64,000 nt of DNA from Chryseobacterium gallinarum (lineage in GTDB: Bacteria > Bacteroidota > Bacteroidia > Flavobacteriales > Weeksellaceae): assembly GCF_001021975.1 (NCBI RefSeq), contig NZ_CP009928.1, forward strand, positions 1,426,001 to 1,490,000, given 5' to 3'. Below the pieces are notes generated by a model. It made no database searches. It saw only the letters and a program-made list of their open reading frames with translations, and had not been told where the DNA came from. How positions within the stretch are numbered: position 1 is the first letter of the stretch; each line of letters begins with the position of its first letter. This document shows positions 28,795 through 37,351 of the stretch, piece after piece. The position numbers were made by a program, and so were the translations under genes.

Positions 28795-28801
28795 TTGTCC
28801 A

Positions 28802-29014
28802 ATGGATATTCTATATTTAATGATCGTCTGCAGTGTTTCTTTGGCTGCGATCTTCCTGGTCGTATTTATAGTGTATGCCAAAAAAGGGCAGTTTGAAGAT
28901 GATGAATCTCCGGCTGTCAGAATCCTTTTCGATGATGAAACTATCAAAGAAAATGATGAAACTGGCAACAAAGATAAAGACGAAAAAGAAATAGGAGAAA
29001 ATAATAAAAATTGA
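28802..29014 (+). CDS. ccoS: cbb3 oxidase assembly protein CcoS
   Basis: 70 residues. One N-terminal membrane helix (LYLMIVCSVSLAAIFLVVFIV) is followed by the CcoS signature KKGQFEDDESPAVRILFDD. The remaining ~25 residues are a charged tail rich in Glu, Lys and Asn. In Rhodobacter and others CcoS is needed for cofactor insertion into the cbb3 oxidase. It sits between ccoI and the fused ccoN-ccoO gene, the usual place in Bacteroidota. Confidence 0.92.
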   Translation: MDILYLMIVCSVSLAAIFLVVFIVYAKKGQFEDDESPAVRILFDDETIKENDETGNKDKDEKEIGENNKN

Positions 29015-29035
29015 GAAAAATAGTGAATAGTTGAT

Positions 29036-31297
29036 ATGGAAACACAAAAGTTTAGTTATGACAACAGTATTGTCCGTGCGTTCCTCTATGCGACCATCAT
29101 CTTTGGTTTCATAGGATTTACGTTCGGGCTTACGGCGGCATTAATGCTTTTCTACCCTGAATTACCTGAATTCTTATTCGGTACAGATGATACAACCATC
29201 AGAAGTTTATCATCAGGTAATATTCAAGGGTTAATAAACACTCATGGTGCATTTGGTTTTGGTAGAATCAGAATGTTGCACACCAATACCGTAATCTTTG
29301 CATTTGTATGTAATATCGTATATGTTGGGGTATACTACTCCACACAAAGATTATTAAAAACAAGAATGTATAGTGATACATTATCTTGGATTCATTTCTG
29401 GACTTGGCAGTTTATGATTGTTGCTACGTTCATTACGTTCTTTATGGGAATCAATACTTCAAAAGAATATGCTGAACATGAATGGCCGATCGATATATTA
29501 ATCGCTATTTCTTGGATTATTTTCGGGGTGAATATGATCATGACTATTGCAAAAAGAAGGGTAAGACACCTTTATGTAGCTATTTGGTTCTATTTAGGAA
29601 CCTGGGTGGCAGTAGCAATGCTTCATATTTTCAACAACCTTGAAGTTCCATTATCTTTCTCAGGCTGGAAATCTTATTCTGCATATGCAGGAGCAAAAGA
29701 CGCTATCGTACAATGGTGGTATGGTCACAATGCGGTAGCATTCGTATTGACAACTCCGGTTCTGGGTTTAATGTATTACTTCTTACCAAAAGCTGCAGAC
29801 AGACCGGTTTTCTCATATAAACTGTCTATTATTCACTTTTGGTCACTTATCTTCGTATATATCTGGGCGGGACCTCACCACCTTCAGTATACCGCTCTTC
29901 CGGCATGGGCACAGGCAGTAGGAACAGGTTTCTCTATTATGCTTATCGCACCATCCTGGGGAGGAATGTTAAATGGTCTTCTTACGTTAAGAGGAGCCTG
30001 GGATAAAGTAAGAGAAAATCCTATCCTGAAGTTCTTCGTGGTAGCTGTTACCTGTTATGGTATGGCAACATTTGAAGGGCCATTATTGGCAACTAAAAAC
30101 ATCAACAAAATTGGTCACTTTACAGACTGGGTTATCGGTCACGTACACTTAGGAGCTCTTGGATGGAATGGTTTCATGGCCTTCGGAGTTATTTATTACC
30201 TGGTACCAATTATGTGGAGAACAAAACTTTGGTCTGTAAAATTAGCTAACTGGCATTTCTGGTTAGGTACTTTAGGAATCATTTTCTATGCAGTGCCAAT
30301 GTATATTTCCGGATTCACACAAGGATTAATGTGGAAACAGTTCAACCCGGACGGAACCTTATTATGGAAAAACTGGCTGGATACAGTAACGGCTATTATT
30401 CCTTACTTTAAAATGAGATTCGTAGGAGGTTTATTCTATATTTCCGGAGCGATCCTGATGATTGTTAACGTTATTGCTACGGTAAGAAAAGGATCATTCC
30501 AGAAAGAAGTTCCTGCTGAAGCACCTGCGCTGGCAAATATCGGAAACAAACGTAAAGAAGGAGAAGGATTCCACCTTTGGCTGGAAAGAATGCCGATGCT
30601 TTTAACAGTATTGTCATTATTCACGATCTCAATCGGAAGTATGGTAGAAATTATTCCTACACTGTCCCTTAAAAAAAGTGTACCTACCATTTCAGCAGTG
30701 AAGCCTTATTCTCCGCTTGAGTTAGAAGGTAGAGATATCTATATCCGTGAAGGATGTAACGCATGTCACTCTCAGATGATCAGACCGTTCAGAGATGAGA
30801 TCGTAAGATTCAACGGTAAAAACGGACAATACTCCAAAGCTGGAGAATTCGTATACGACAGACCATTCTTATGGGGTTCCAAGAGAACAGGACCGGATTT
30901 GCATAGAGAAGGAGGTAAAAATCCAAGTTCTTGGCATTACAAACACATGTATAACCCAAGATCTACTTCTGCAGGTTCCATCATGCCTCGCTACCCTTGG
31001 TTAATCGCTAATAACTTAGACAGGTCTAAAATGGTAGACAAAATGAAGCTGATGAAGAATACATTTGATGTACCTTATACTAAGGCACAGATTGATTCTG
31101 CAGATAAATGGGCAGACAACCAGTCGGCAAAAATTGTAAAAGATATCTTCTCTGAAGCAAATGACCTGAAAGAGGCTTATGCTAAGAGACCTCAGGGAGA
31201 ATTAGAGAAAAAAGAAATCGTAGCACTTATTTCTTATCTTCAGAGACTGGGAACTGATATCAAAACAACGGAAATCAAAACAGCAAGTAATAACTAA
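29036..31297 (+). CDS. ccoNO: Fused cbb3 cytochrome oxidase subunits I and II
   Basis: 753 residues. Residues 1-~500 are CcoN, a 12-helix haem-copper oxidase core with the haem and CuB histidines in MLHTNTVIFAF, WYGHNAVAFVLTTPVLGLMY, GPHHLQYTALPAWAQ and DWVIGHVHLGALGWNGF. After a linker with one membrane helix comes CcoO, with a single c-type haem site, CNACH at Cys574, Cys577 and His578, in REGCNACHSQMIRPFRDE. Separate ccoN and ccoO genes are the rule in Proteobacteria, whereas the fusion is typical of Bacteroidota. It is the high-affinity terminal oxidase used at low oxygen and sits in the inner membrane with CcoP and CcoQ. Confidence 0.96.
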   Translation: METQKFSYDNSIVRAFLYATIIFGFIGFTFGLTAALMLFYPELPEFLFGTDDTTIRSLSSGNIQGLINTHGAFGFGRIRMLHTNTVIFAFVCNIVYVGVYYSTQRLLKTRMYSDTLSWIHFWTWQFMIVATFITFFMGINTSKEYAEHEWPIDILIAISWIIFGVNMIMTIAKRRVRHLYVAIWFYLGTWVAVAMLHIFNNLEVPLSFSGWKSYSAYAGAKDAIVQWWYGHNAVAFVLTTPVLGLMYYFLPKAADRPVFSYKLSIIHFWSLIFVYIWAGPHHLQYTALPAWAQAVGTGFSIMLIAPSWGGMLNGLLTLRGAWDKVRENPILKFFVVAVTCYGMATFEGPLLATKNINKIGHFTDWVIGHVHLGALGWNGFMAFGVIYYLVPIMWRTKLWSVKLANWHFWLGTLGIIFYAVPMYISGFTQGLMWKQFNPDGTLLWKNWLDTVTAIIPYFKMRFVGGLFYISGAILMIVNVIATVRKGSFQKEVPAEAPALANIGNKRKEGEGFHLWLERMPMLLTVLSLFTISIGSMVEIIPTLSLKKSVPTISAVKPYSPLELEGRDIYIREGCNACHSQMIRPFRDEIVRFNGKNGQYSKAGEFVYDRPFLWGSKRTGPDLHREGGKNPSSWHYKHMYNPRSTSAGSIMPRYPWLIANNLDRSKMVDKMKLMKNTFDVPYTKAQIDSADKWADNQSAKIVKDIFSEANDLKEAYAKRPQGELEKKEIVALISYLQRLGTDIKTTEIKTASNN

Positions 31298-31316
31298 AAA
31301 ACATTAAAAGGTTCAT

Positions 31317-31517
31317 ATGATTCCTCAGAACTTTAAAGATATATTATCCAATACAGAAAACGCTGGTTTCTACCAGACGCTGGCTCTGATTTTCTTTATG
31401 CTGTTCTTCGTTGCTTTGATAATCTATGTTTTTAGCAAGCCTAAAAAATATTACAAAGAGGAAGAAGAAGCACCTCTTGGGGATGATGAAGATGACGATT
31501 TTAATTTAAAAAATTAG
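31317..31517 (+). CDS. ccoQ: Small cbb3 oxidase subunit CcoQ/FixQ-like
   Basis: 66 residues: an N-terminal amphipathic stretch, one membrane helix (TLALIFFMLFFVALIIYVFS), a KPKKYYKEEEE segment and an acidic tail (DDEDDD). Its place between ccoNO and ccoP (8-base gap to ccoP) and its shape fit CcoQ, the non-catalytic fourth subunit that stabilises the complex. Sequence conservation in this family is low, so the name depends mainly on context. Confidence 0.8.
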   Translation: MIPQNFKDILSNTENAGFYQTLALIFFMLFFVALIIYVFSKPKKYYKEEEEAPLGDDEDDDFNLKN

Positions 31518-31525
31518 ACTATTTT

Positions 31526-32407
31526 ATGAAACAAAGAACACCTGTTGTCGTAAACATCTTAATAATAATCGGACTTTTAATCGTTTTTTATTATTTGTTC
31601 GTACAAAGTTATGCGTTCCTGGGTTCGCCATACTTCTGGGGAACTGTGGTGATCGCTGGTATCCTGGCTTATATTCACAATGCTATTGGAGATTTGATTG
31701 AAAACAATAAATTCAAAAAATTATCTCCTGAAGAAAAAGCGGCTTATCTGGCTGAAAAGAAAATTCCTTTTTTCAAAAGAATGTATGCTGCAGCATTCAA
31801 AAAGCAATCTGATACTGAAGAAAAAGATATCCTTATCGACCATGGTTTCGATGGAATCATGGAATTGGATAACCAATTACCAAAATGGTGGGTAGGTTTA
31901 TTCTATTTTGGGACTGCTTTTTGTATTGTATACATCGCAGCTTACGCTTTCACAGATTTCGCACACCCGCTAAGCGAATATGAGAAAGAATATAAAGAAC
32001 AGATGGCAAGCATAGCAATATATGAAGCAAGCCAGCCTCCTGTAACCATTGAAACAGCAAAATATTCAGCGGATAATATTGCAGAAGGTAAAGAATTATT
32101 CAAAACAAACTGTGCATCTTGTCACAAAGAAGACGGTAGTGGAGGTATCGGACCAAACCTTACTGATAACTACTGGATCAACCAGCCGGAAAAGACGTTA
32201 TTTAAAAACGTATTCCATATGGACTGGAACGGTTCCCCTACCAACCCTGCGATGAGAGCATTCGGTAAAAACGGAGAAGTTTCCGGTGCTGAAATTGAAA
32301 AGATTGCAGCCTATGTATATCACATCAACCAGGAACTTCCACCAGTAACTCCGGCTCAGGGAGGAGCTGCTCCTCAAGGAACTGAAGCACACTGGGAAAA
32401 AGAGTAA
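31526..32407 (+). CDS. ccoP: cbb3 oxidase subunit III with a single c-type haem
   Basis: 293 residues with an N-terminal pair of membrane helices, a cytoplasmic segment (DHGFDGIMELDNQLPKWWVG, the CcoP signature that precedes the next helix) and a periplasmic cytochrome c domain with one CASCH motif (Cys196, Cys199, His200) and the GIGPNLTDNYWI block. Proteobacterial CcoP binds two haems; only one haem site exists here. The C-terminus is Pro/Gly/Ala-rich. It passes electrons from soluble cytochromes to CcoO. It is the last gene before a strong hairpin at 32429. Confidence 0.93.
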   Translation: MKQRTPVVVNILIIIGLLIVFYYLFVQSYAFLGSPYFWGTVVIAGILAYIHNAIGDLIENNKFKKLSPEEKAAYLAEKKIPFFKRMYAAAFKKQSDTEEKDILIDHGFDGIMELDNQLPKWWVGLFYFGTAFCIVYIAAYAFTDFAHPLSEYEKEYKEQMASIAIYEASQPPVTIETAKYSADNIAEGKELFKTNCASCHKEDGSGGIGPNLTDNYWINQPEKTLFKNVFHMDWNGSPTNPAMRAFGKNGEVSGAEIEKIAAYVYHINQELPPVTPAQGGAAPQGTEAHWEKE

Positions 32408-32428
32408 TTAAAAAATTAGAAACATATG

Positions 32429-32480
32429 AAAAAAACATAATTTGTTATTAGATCAAAAATAGTAACGAATTATGTTTTTT
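32429..32480 (+). terminator. Terminator-like hairpin between ccoP and ccoG
   Basis: AAAAAACATAATTTGTTA (from 32430) pairs with TAACGAATTATGTTTTTT (32463-32480) with one mismatch, ending in a T-rich tract. Transcription can probably end here after ccoP. ccoG would then need its own promoter or read-through. Confidence 0.7.
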
Positions 32481-32503
32481 CTTTTTTTAAAACATATTAC
32501 AAC

Positions 32504-33958
32504 ATGTCAGACATAGAAGAAATAGAAGTACGAGGCGGACAGGGACAGGTTCTGGACCCTGAAACTTACAGGGATTCTATAGGCACGATGGACCAATCCG
32601 GTAAAAGGAAATGGGTATTCCCAAGAAAACCTAAAGGAAAATACACCAACTATAGAAATCTTGTAAGCTATGCATTATTAATCATTTATTTTACATTACC
32701 GTTCATCAAAGTCAATGGTAACCCATTGCTGATGTTCAACGTAATAGACAGGGAGTTTTTTATTTTCGGACAACCTTTCTATCCACAAGACTTTTTTATC
32801 CTGACTTTAGGTGCTATTGCATCCTTGATCTTTATTATTGTTTTTACGATTGCATTCGGAAGAATTTTCTGCGGGTGGATATGCCCTCAGACAATTTTTA
32901 TGGAATCGATTTTCCGTAAAATCGAATATCTGATCGAAGGGGACCGAAACAAGCAGATGAAGCTGGACAGACAGGAGTGGAACAGTGAGAAAATCTGGAA
33001 AAGGAGTTTGAAATGGTCTGTTTATATCGTTATCTCTCTGATCATCACTCACTTCATGTTCATGTATATCGTAGGGTATGAAGAGGTATTAAGAATCGTA
33101 TCTGAAGGGCCTTTTGCCCATCCTACCAATTTTATAGTGATGATCCTGCTTACCGCTGCATTTTATTTTGTATTTGCATGGTTCAGAGAGCAGGTATGTA
33201 CATTAGTTTGTCCTTACGGAAGACTTCAGGGAGTCCTGATTGATAAAGATACAATCAATGTTTTCTATGATTTCAAAAGAGGGGAAAACAGATCAAAATG
33301 GAGAAAAGGTGAAGACAGGAAAGCTGCTGGTAAAGGAGACTGTATTGACTGTCACCAGTGCGTCGTGGTATGTCCTACCGGAATTGATATCAGGGACGGG
33401 CAACAGCTGGAATGCATCAACTGTACAGCCTGCATAGATGCCTGTGATGAAGTGATGGACAAAGTAGGTCTTCCAAAAGGATTGATCCGATATGCTTCTG
33501 AAAACGAAATTGAAAAGCAGACTCCGTTTAAGTTTACAGGAAGAATGAAAGGGTTCACAGTGTTTCTTCTCCTTCTGGTAGGATTCCTGGGCTATCTTCT
33601 TTACAGCCGTGGTGAAATGGAGGCTAAATTCATCAAGCCTGCCGGAAGCACATTCTTTGTAAGAGACGGTAAGATAACCAATACGTATAATTATACTTTC
33701 CTTAATAAGACCAATGATAAAAAAATCGTTACGATCAAAGTCATTGATCCTGCTCATGGAGAGATCACTTATAGTGCTTCAAGCAAAATTCAGGTAGACA
33801 GAGATAAAATTTCAAAAGGAACAATCAATATCAGCTTCCCTGAAGATGAAATGAAACTTTCCAAGCAGAATATCACGATTGGCGTTTACGATATGAAGGG
33901 CAAACTTATAGATTCTTATCAGACCTATTTCGAAGGGCCGTTCAAACTACAATTTTAA
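32504..33958 (+). CDS. ccoG: Cytochrome c oxidase accessory protein CcoG
   Basis: 484 residues. Membrane segments flank CGWICPQTIFMESIF and CTLVCPYGRLQGV, then come two ferredoxin-type clusters, CIDCHQCVVVCP and CINCTACIDAC, near residues 285-310. The C-terminal ~110 residues are an Ig-like periplasmic domain after a further helix (GFTVFLLLLVGFLGYLLYS). CcoG reduces copper for delivery to CcoN in studied bacteria. It sits after a terminator-like hairpin, so it may be expressed apart from ccoNOQP. Confidence 0.94.
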   Translation: MSDIEEIEVRGGQGQVLDPETYRDSIGTMDQSGKRKWVFPRKPKGKYTNYRNLVSYALLIIYFTLPFIKVNGNPLLMFNVIDREFFIFGQPFYPQDFFILTLGAIASLIFIIVFTIAFGRIFCGWICPQTIFMESIFRKIEYLIEGDRNKQMKLDRQEWNSEKIWKRSLKWSVYIVISLIITHFMFMYIVGYEEVLRIVSEGPFAHPTNFIVMILLTAAFYFVFAWFREQVCTLVCPYGRLQGVLIDKDTINVFYDFKRGENRSKWRKGEDRKAAGKGDCIDCHQCVVVCPTGIDIRDGQQLECINCTACIDACDEVMDKVGLPKGLIRYASENEIEKQTPFKFTGRMKGFTVFLLLLVGFLGYLLYSRGEMEAKFIKPAGSTFFVRDGKITNTYNYTFLNKTNDKKIVTIKVIDPAHGEITYSASSKIQVDRDKISKGTINISFPEDEMKLSKQNITIGVYDMKGKLIDSYQTYFEGPFKLQF

Positions 33959-33970
33959 TTTTAAAAAAGA

Positions 33971-34001
33971 AATCTCCGTGGTCACCATCACGGAGGTTTT
34001 A
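33971..34001 (+). terminator. Hairpin between ccoG and ccoH
   Basis: AATCTCCGTG (33971-33980) pairs with CACGGAGGTT (33989-33998) through one G-T pair and is followed by a short T run. It may be a partial terminator or a processing site. Confidence 0.55.
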
Positions 34002-34025
34002 AACCATAAATAAAATCAGGAAGAA

Positions 34026-34478
34026 ATGAAGAACTTTAGTTGGGGACACGGTGTTGTAATTGCGTTGTTTGCATTCATCGCTTTTATATTATCCATGATG
34101 TTTCTTTTCCCGAACGGGCAGAAGAATTCTGAAATGGTAACAGATAATTATTATGAAGAGGAGCTGAAGTACCAGGATGTCATTGATGCCAAAAAAAGGG
34201 CGGACGATCTGCAGGAAAAACCTGTATACAATCAGGACAGCAGGGGAATTACAATTACTTTTCCAAAAGATTATAATAACTCAAATACTACAGTAAAGTT
34301 TGTTTTAAACAGGACTGACGACCAGAATTTAGATATTAAAAAGTCTGTACAGCTTGACGCCAACCAGTCTTTCACCATTCCGGCACAAGTATTGAAAATG
34401 GGAAATTATACATTAAGACTGAACTGGACAAAAGACAAAACAGACTACAGAATGGATTATGACCTGATATGGAAATAG
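34026..34478 (+). CDS. ccoH: cbb3 oxidase assembly protein CcoH/FixH
   Basis: 150 residues with one N-terminal membrane helix (HGVVIALFAFIAFILSMMFLF), the conserved DNYYEEELKYQDVIDAKKRA block and a beta-rich periplasmic domain. FixH/CcoH helps assemble CcoN and binds the oxidase complex. It lies after ccoG. Its last 10 bases overlap the start of the next gene, which couples the two. Confidence 0.88.
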   Translation: MKNFSWGHGVVIALFAFIAFILSMMFLFPNGQKNSEMVTDNYYEEELKYQDVIDAKKRADDLQEKPVYNQDSRGITITFPKDYNNSNTTVKFVLNRTDDQNLDIKKSVQLDANQSFTIPAQVLKMGNYTLRLNWTKDKTDYRMDYDLIWK

Positions 34479-35194
34479 GACTTGTAATATCAGCAATAGC
34501 CTTAGGCTTTGCTTCCGGTTTTCATTGTATCGGAATGTGCGGGCCTATTGCCTTATCGATGGGACTAACCAAAAAACAGGCGGCTAATTTCTATCTTCAG
34601 AATCTCACCTATCAATTCGGAAGGATTTTCACTTATTCTTTACTGGGTGCCCTTCTGGGTATTGTAGGCCAGGGTTTTGAGATGGCTGGTTTTCAGAAAT
34701 ACCTTACTATTACAGCAGGTATATTATTGATTGTCATGGCTGTATTCTCATTTGGCGGAAAAGATTTTGCTTCGAAAATTCCTTTCCTTTCCAGATTTTT
34801 ATATTCTGTGAAGTCCAATTTAGGAAGGCTCCTTCAGAAAGCAGATTACCGTTCACGATTTACTACGGGGATTCTTAACGGATTCCTGCCATGCGGAATG
34901 GTTTATATGGCCCTTACGGCCAGTCTCGCAGGTGGAGGAATATGGCAGGGAGCTTTATATATGGCCTTATTCGGATTGGGAACCCTTCCATTTATGTTTG
35001 CCATTGTTTTGGCCGGAAACCTTATGAATCAGGCTTTCAGGATAAAAGTTTTAAAAGCAGTTCCTGTTATTATGATCATTTTAGGAGGGCTATTTATTCT
35101 CAGAGGCTTAGAATTGGGAATACCTTACGTTTCTCCAAAAGCTGAGGCCATGACTATTTCTAAAGATCATAACGAAGCGGTTAATTGCCATTAA
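34469..35194 (+). CDS. TauE/SafE-like membrane protein linked to cbb3 oxidase genes
   Basis: 241 residues with about six helices. The first carries GFASGFHCIGMCGPIALSMG, and a second conserved Cys is in LNGFLPCGMVYMALTASLAG; these HCIGMCGP and PCGMVY motifs are the signature of the 'sulfite exporter TauE/SafE (UreH-like)' group. In many bacteria such proteins sit beside cco genes and are suspected in copper or haem delivery. Here it overlaps ccoH by 10 bases, which supports an assembly role for the oxidase (inference). The C-terminal tail has His residues (KDHNEAVNCH) that could bind metal. Confidence 0.82.
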   Translation: MEIGLVISAIALGFASGFHCIGMCGPIALSMGLTKKQAANFYLQNLTYQFGRIFTYSLLGALLGIVGQGFEMAGFQKYLTITAGILLIVMAVFSFGGKDFASKIPFLSRFLYSVKSNLGRLLQKADYRSRFTTGILNGFLPCGMVYMALTASLAGGGIWQGALYMALFGLGTLPFMFAIVLAGNLMNQAFRIKVLKAVPVIMIILGGLFILRGLELGIPYVSPKAEAMTISKDHNEAVNCH

Positions 35195-35211
35195 TCAGAG
35201 CTTATACTCTC

Positions 35212-35940
35212 ATGAAGAAAACCTTTGTTTTATTTCTGATAAGCATGTTGATGCTTTAATCATGTAATGTCAACTCTGAGATATCTATCACAAGGATGCT
35301 GCTATTACTTCGGTTACCGATATTGATAACAGGGCATTTATGACAGAAATGAAAGCAATGACGCCGGACTCGTTAAAACAGGATGAGTTTGCAGAAATGG
35401 AAAAGCTTTCCACTGCCTGGACAAGTATATATGAATTGGAAAAAAAGGAAGAGAGCTAAAAACCCAGAATCCCGATTCCATTAAAATCATAAAGAAGATT
35501 TTTATGAAATCCGGAAAGGAAAACAATAAAGCGGTTGGCTTTGCTTTTAAACTGGAACATTTCACTTCCGATGATTATCAGGTCCTGAAAAGCTTCACAA
35601 AAAACGAAAAACTGCCACTGGACCAGAATATCTTTAATAACTGGAACGGGAAAACCCTGATGATCAATACGGAAAATTTCAACCTTAAAAATCTGGAAGA
35701 AGCACTTCGTACGAAAAGCTCAAAAGAAGAGGCAGAAAAGATGGAAGGAATGATGACCATGTTTTTTAAAAAGATTGAAACTCTGAAATTTGAAAACAAA
35801 ATCAAATCTGTTACGTGCACAATTGGCTAAGTCAGATAGATGATTATTCGGTAAAAATAGAATATGATCTGAAAGCTTTATATGATAAAGAAGCAGTATT
35901 TGAGAATCCTGATAAAGAAATTACTATCGTGACTGAATAA
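35212..35940 (+). pseudogene. Decayed lipoprotein gene, one stop and three frameshifts
   Basis: An ATG at 35212 begins a lipoprotein signal, but a TAA (35257-35259) interrupts it immediately before the expected SC lipobox. Coding then continues in a shifted frame from 35280 (DIYHKDAAITSVTDIDNRAF) to a stop at 35457. It resumes in a third frame across a poly-A run (35430s-35440s), giving the 109-residue ORF from 35504 to 35830. It then shifts again to a final stretch (VKIEYDLKALYDKE) ending at TAA 35938-35940. All three shifts have the same sign, as if one base was lost each time. The intact protein would be about 240 residues. I do not recognise a family. Assembly error is an alternative, but only one shift lies at a homopolymer. 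Confidence 0.75.
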
Positions 35941-35966
35941 AAAGTAACTTATTCTTATTTCATAAA

Positions 35967-35997
35967 AAAGAGGTTGAACACGTGTACAACCTCTTTT
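35967..35997. terminator. Bidirectional terminator between the pseudogene and serS
   Basis: AAAGAGGTTG (35967-35976) and CAACCTCTTT (35988-35997) form a 10-bp stem. T tracts follow on both strands (TTTTTATT on plus, TTTTT on minus). Confidence 0.85.
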
Positions 35998-36014
35998 TAT
36001 TTTTTAGATCAGAT

Positions 36015-37283
36015 TTAGTTAATTAAATCAAATCTTGCATATTCTGCAACTTTCTTAGGAAGCTTAATACCTTCCGCAGTCTGATTATTCTCAAGCAAAG
36101 CTGCCATAATTCTTGGTAAAGCCATTGCGGATCCGTTTAGGGTATGAACCAACTGAGACTTACCGTCTGCTTTGTAACGGCACTTTAATCTGTTTGCCTG
36201 GAATGTTTCAAAGTTAGAAACAGAACTTACTTCCAGCCACATTTCCTGTGCTGCACTCCATACCTCAAAGTCATACGTCATTGCAGATGCAAAGCCTGTA
36301 TCTCCACCACAAAGTCTTAATACTCTGAATGGAAGTTCAAGATCTGTAAGGATCTCTTTGATATGCTCTACCATTTCTTCCAAAACAGCATAAGAATTTT
36401 CAGGTTTTTCAATTCTTACAATTTCTACTTTTTCAAACTGGTGAAGACGGTTCAGTCCTCTTACATGTGCCCCGTAGCTTCCTGCTTCTCTTCTGTAACA
36501 TTGAGAAAAAGCCGTATTTTTAATTGGAAGGTCTTTTTCGTCCAACAACACATCACGGTAAAGGTTCGTCACAGGAACCTCCGCTGTTGGAATCAGGTAC
36601 AATTTATCTTCGTTGATATAGTACATTTGTCCTTCTTTATCCGGTAACTGCCCTGTTCCAAAACCAGAGGCTTCATTCACTACATGAGGAGGGTTCACTT
36701 CTGTATACCCTTTCTCTACGTTTTTATCAAGGAAATACTGAACCAAAGCTCTCTGTAATCTCGCTCCTTTTCCTAAGTACACCGGGAAGCCTGCTCCTGC
36801 AATTTTTACTCCTAATTCAAAATCAATAAGGTTATACTTCTTTGCCAGTTCCCAATGCGGAATGGCACCTTCACCAAGTCCTTCTACCGGGTGTGACTGG
36901 AAAATAATTTCATTGTCATCAGCAGATGCACCGCTTTTTACCAATTCGTTAGGAATATTCGGGATCTGGTACAGAATTTCCAGTAAGGCCTTTTCCTGTA
37001 CTTCCAGCTGGGATTTCAATTCTGAACTCGACTCTTTGTACTGTGCTGTTTTAGATTTTGCAGATTCCGCCTCTTCTTTCTTTCCTTCTTTCATTAAAAG
37101 TCCGATTTCCTTGGAAATTTTATTGATCTCGGAAAGCTGGGAATCTAATTCAAACTGGATTCTTTTTCTTTCTTCGTCAGCAGCGATAGCCTCGTCTACC
37201 AACTCAAGATTCTTGAATTGTCTTTTTTTAAGACCTTCTAAAACGCGTTCCTTATTGTCGCGTAAAAAATTGACTTGTAACAT
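36015..37283 (-). CDS. serS: Serine--tRNA ligase
   Basis: 422 residues, normal for bacterial SerRS. The N-terminal coiled-coil arm spans residues ~28-105 (MLQVNFLRDNKERVLEGLKK onward, rich in Glu, Lys and Ser). The class II catalytic motifs are seen: motif 2 around FSQCYRREAGSYGAHVRGL, with the RLHQFEKVEIVR extension, and motif 3 in LNGSAMALPRIMAALLENNQ. The TAEVPVTNLYRD block contacts the serine. It charges tRNA-Ser in the cytoplasm. A TAAATTTG box at 37339-37346 gives a leader of about 50 bases. It shares a bidirectional terminator with the pseudogene. Confidence 0.97.
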   Translation of the reverse strand: MLQVNFLRDNKERVLEGLKKRQFKNLELVDEAIAADEERKRIQFELDSQLSEINKISKEIGLLMKEGKKEEAESAKSKTAQYKESSSELKSQLEVQEKALLEILYQIPNIPNELVKSGASADDNEIIFQSHPVEGLGEGAIPHWELAKKYNLIDFELGVKIAGAGFPVYLGKGARLQRALVQYFLDKNVEKGYTEVNPPHVVNEASGFGTGQLPDKEGQMYYINEDKLYLIPTAEVPVTNLYRDVLLDEKDLPIKNTAFSQCYRREAGSYGAHVRGLNRLHQFEKVEIVRIEKPENSYAVLEEMVEHIKEILTDLELPFRVLRLCGGDTGFASAMTYDFEVWSAAQEMWLEVSSVSNFETFQANRLKCRYKADGKSQLVHTLNGSAMALPRIMAALLENNQTAEGIKLPKKVAEYARFDLIN

Positions 37284-37351
37284 TTTATTGAGATGTTAAA
37301 TATTAGAAAGTTAGTTTTTATATACACTAACGATTGTACAAATTTAAAAAA

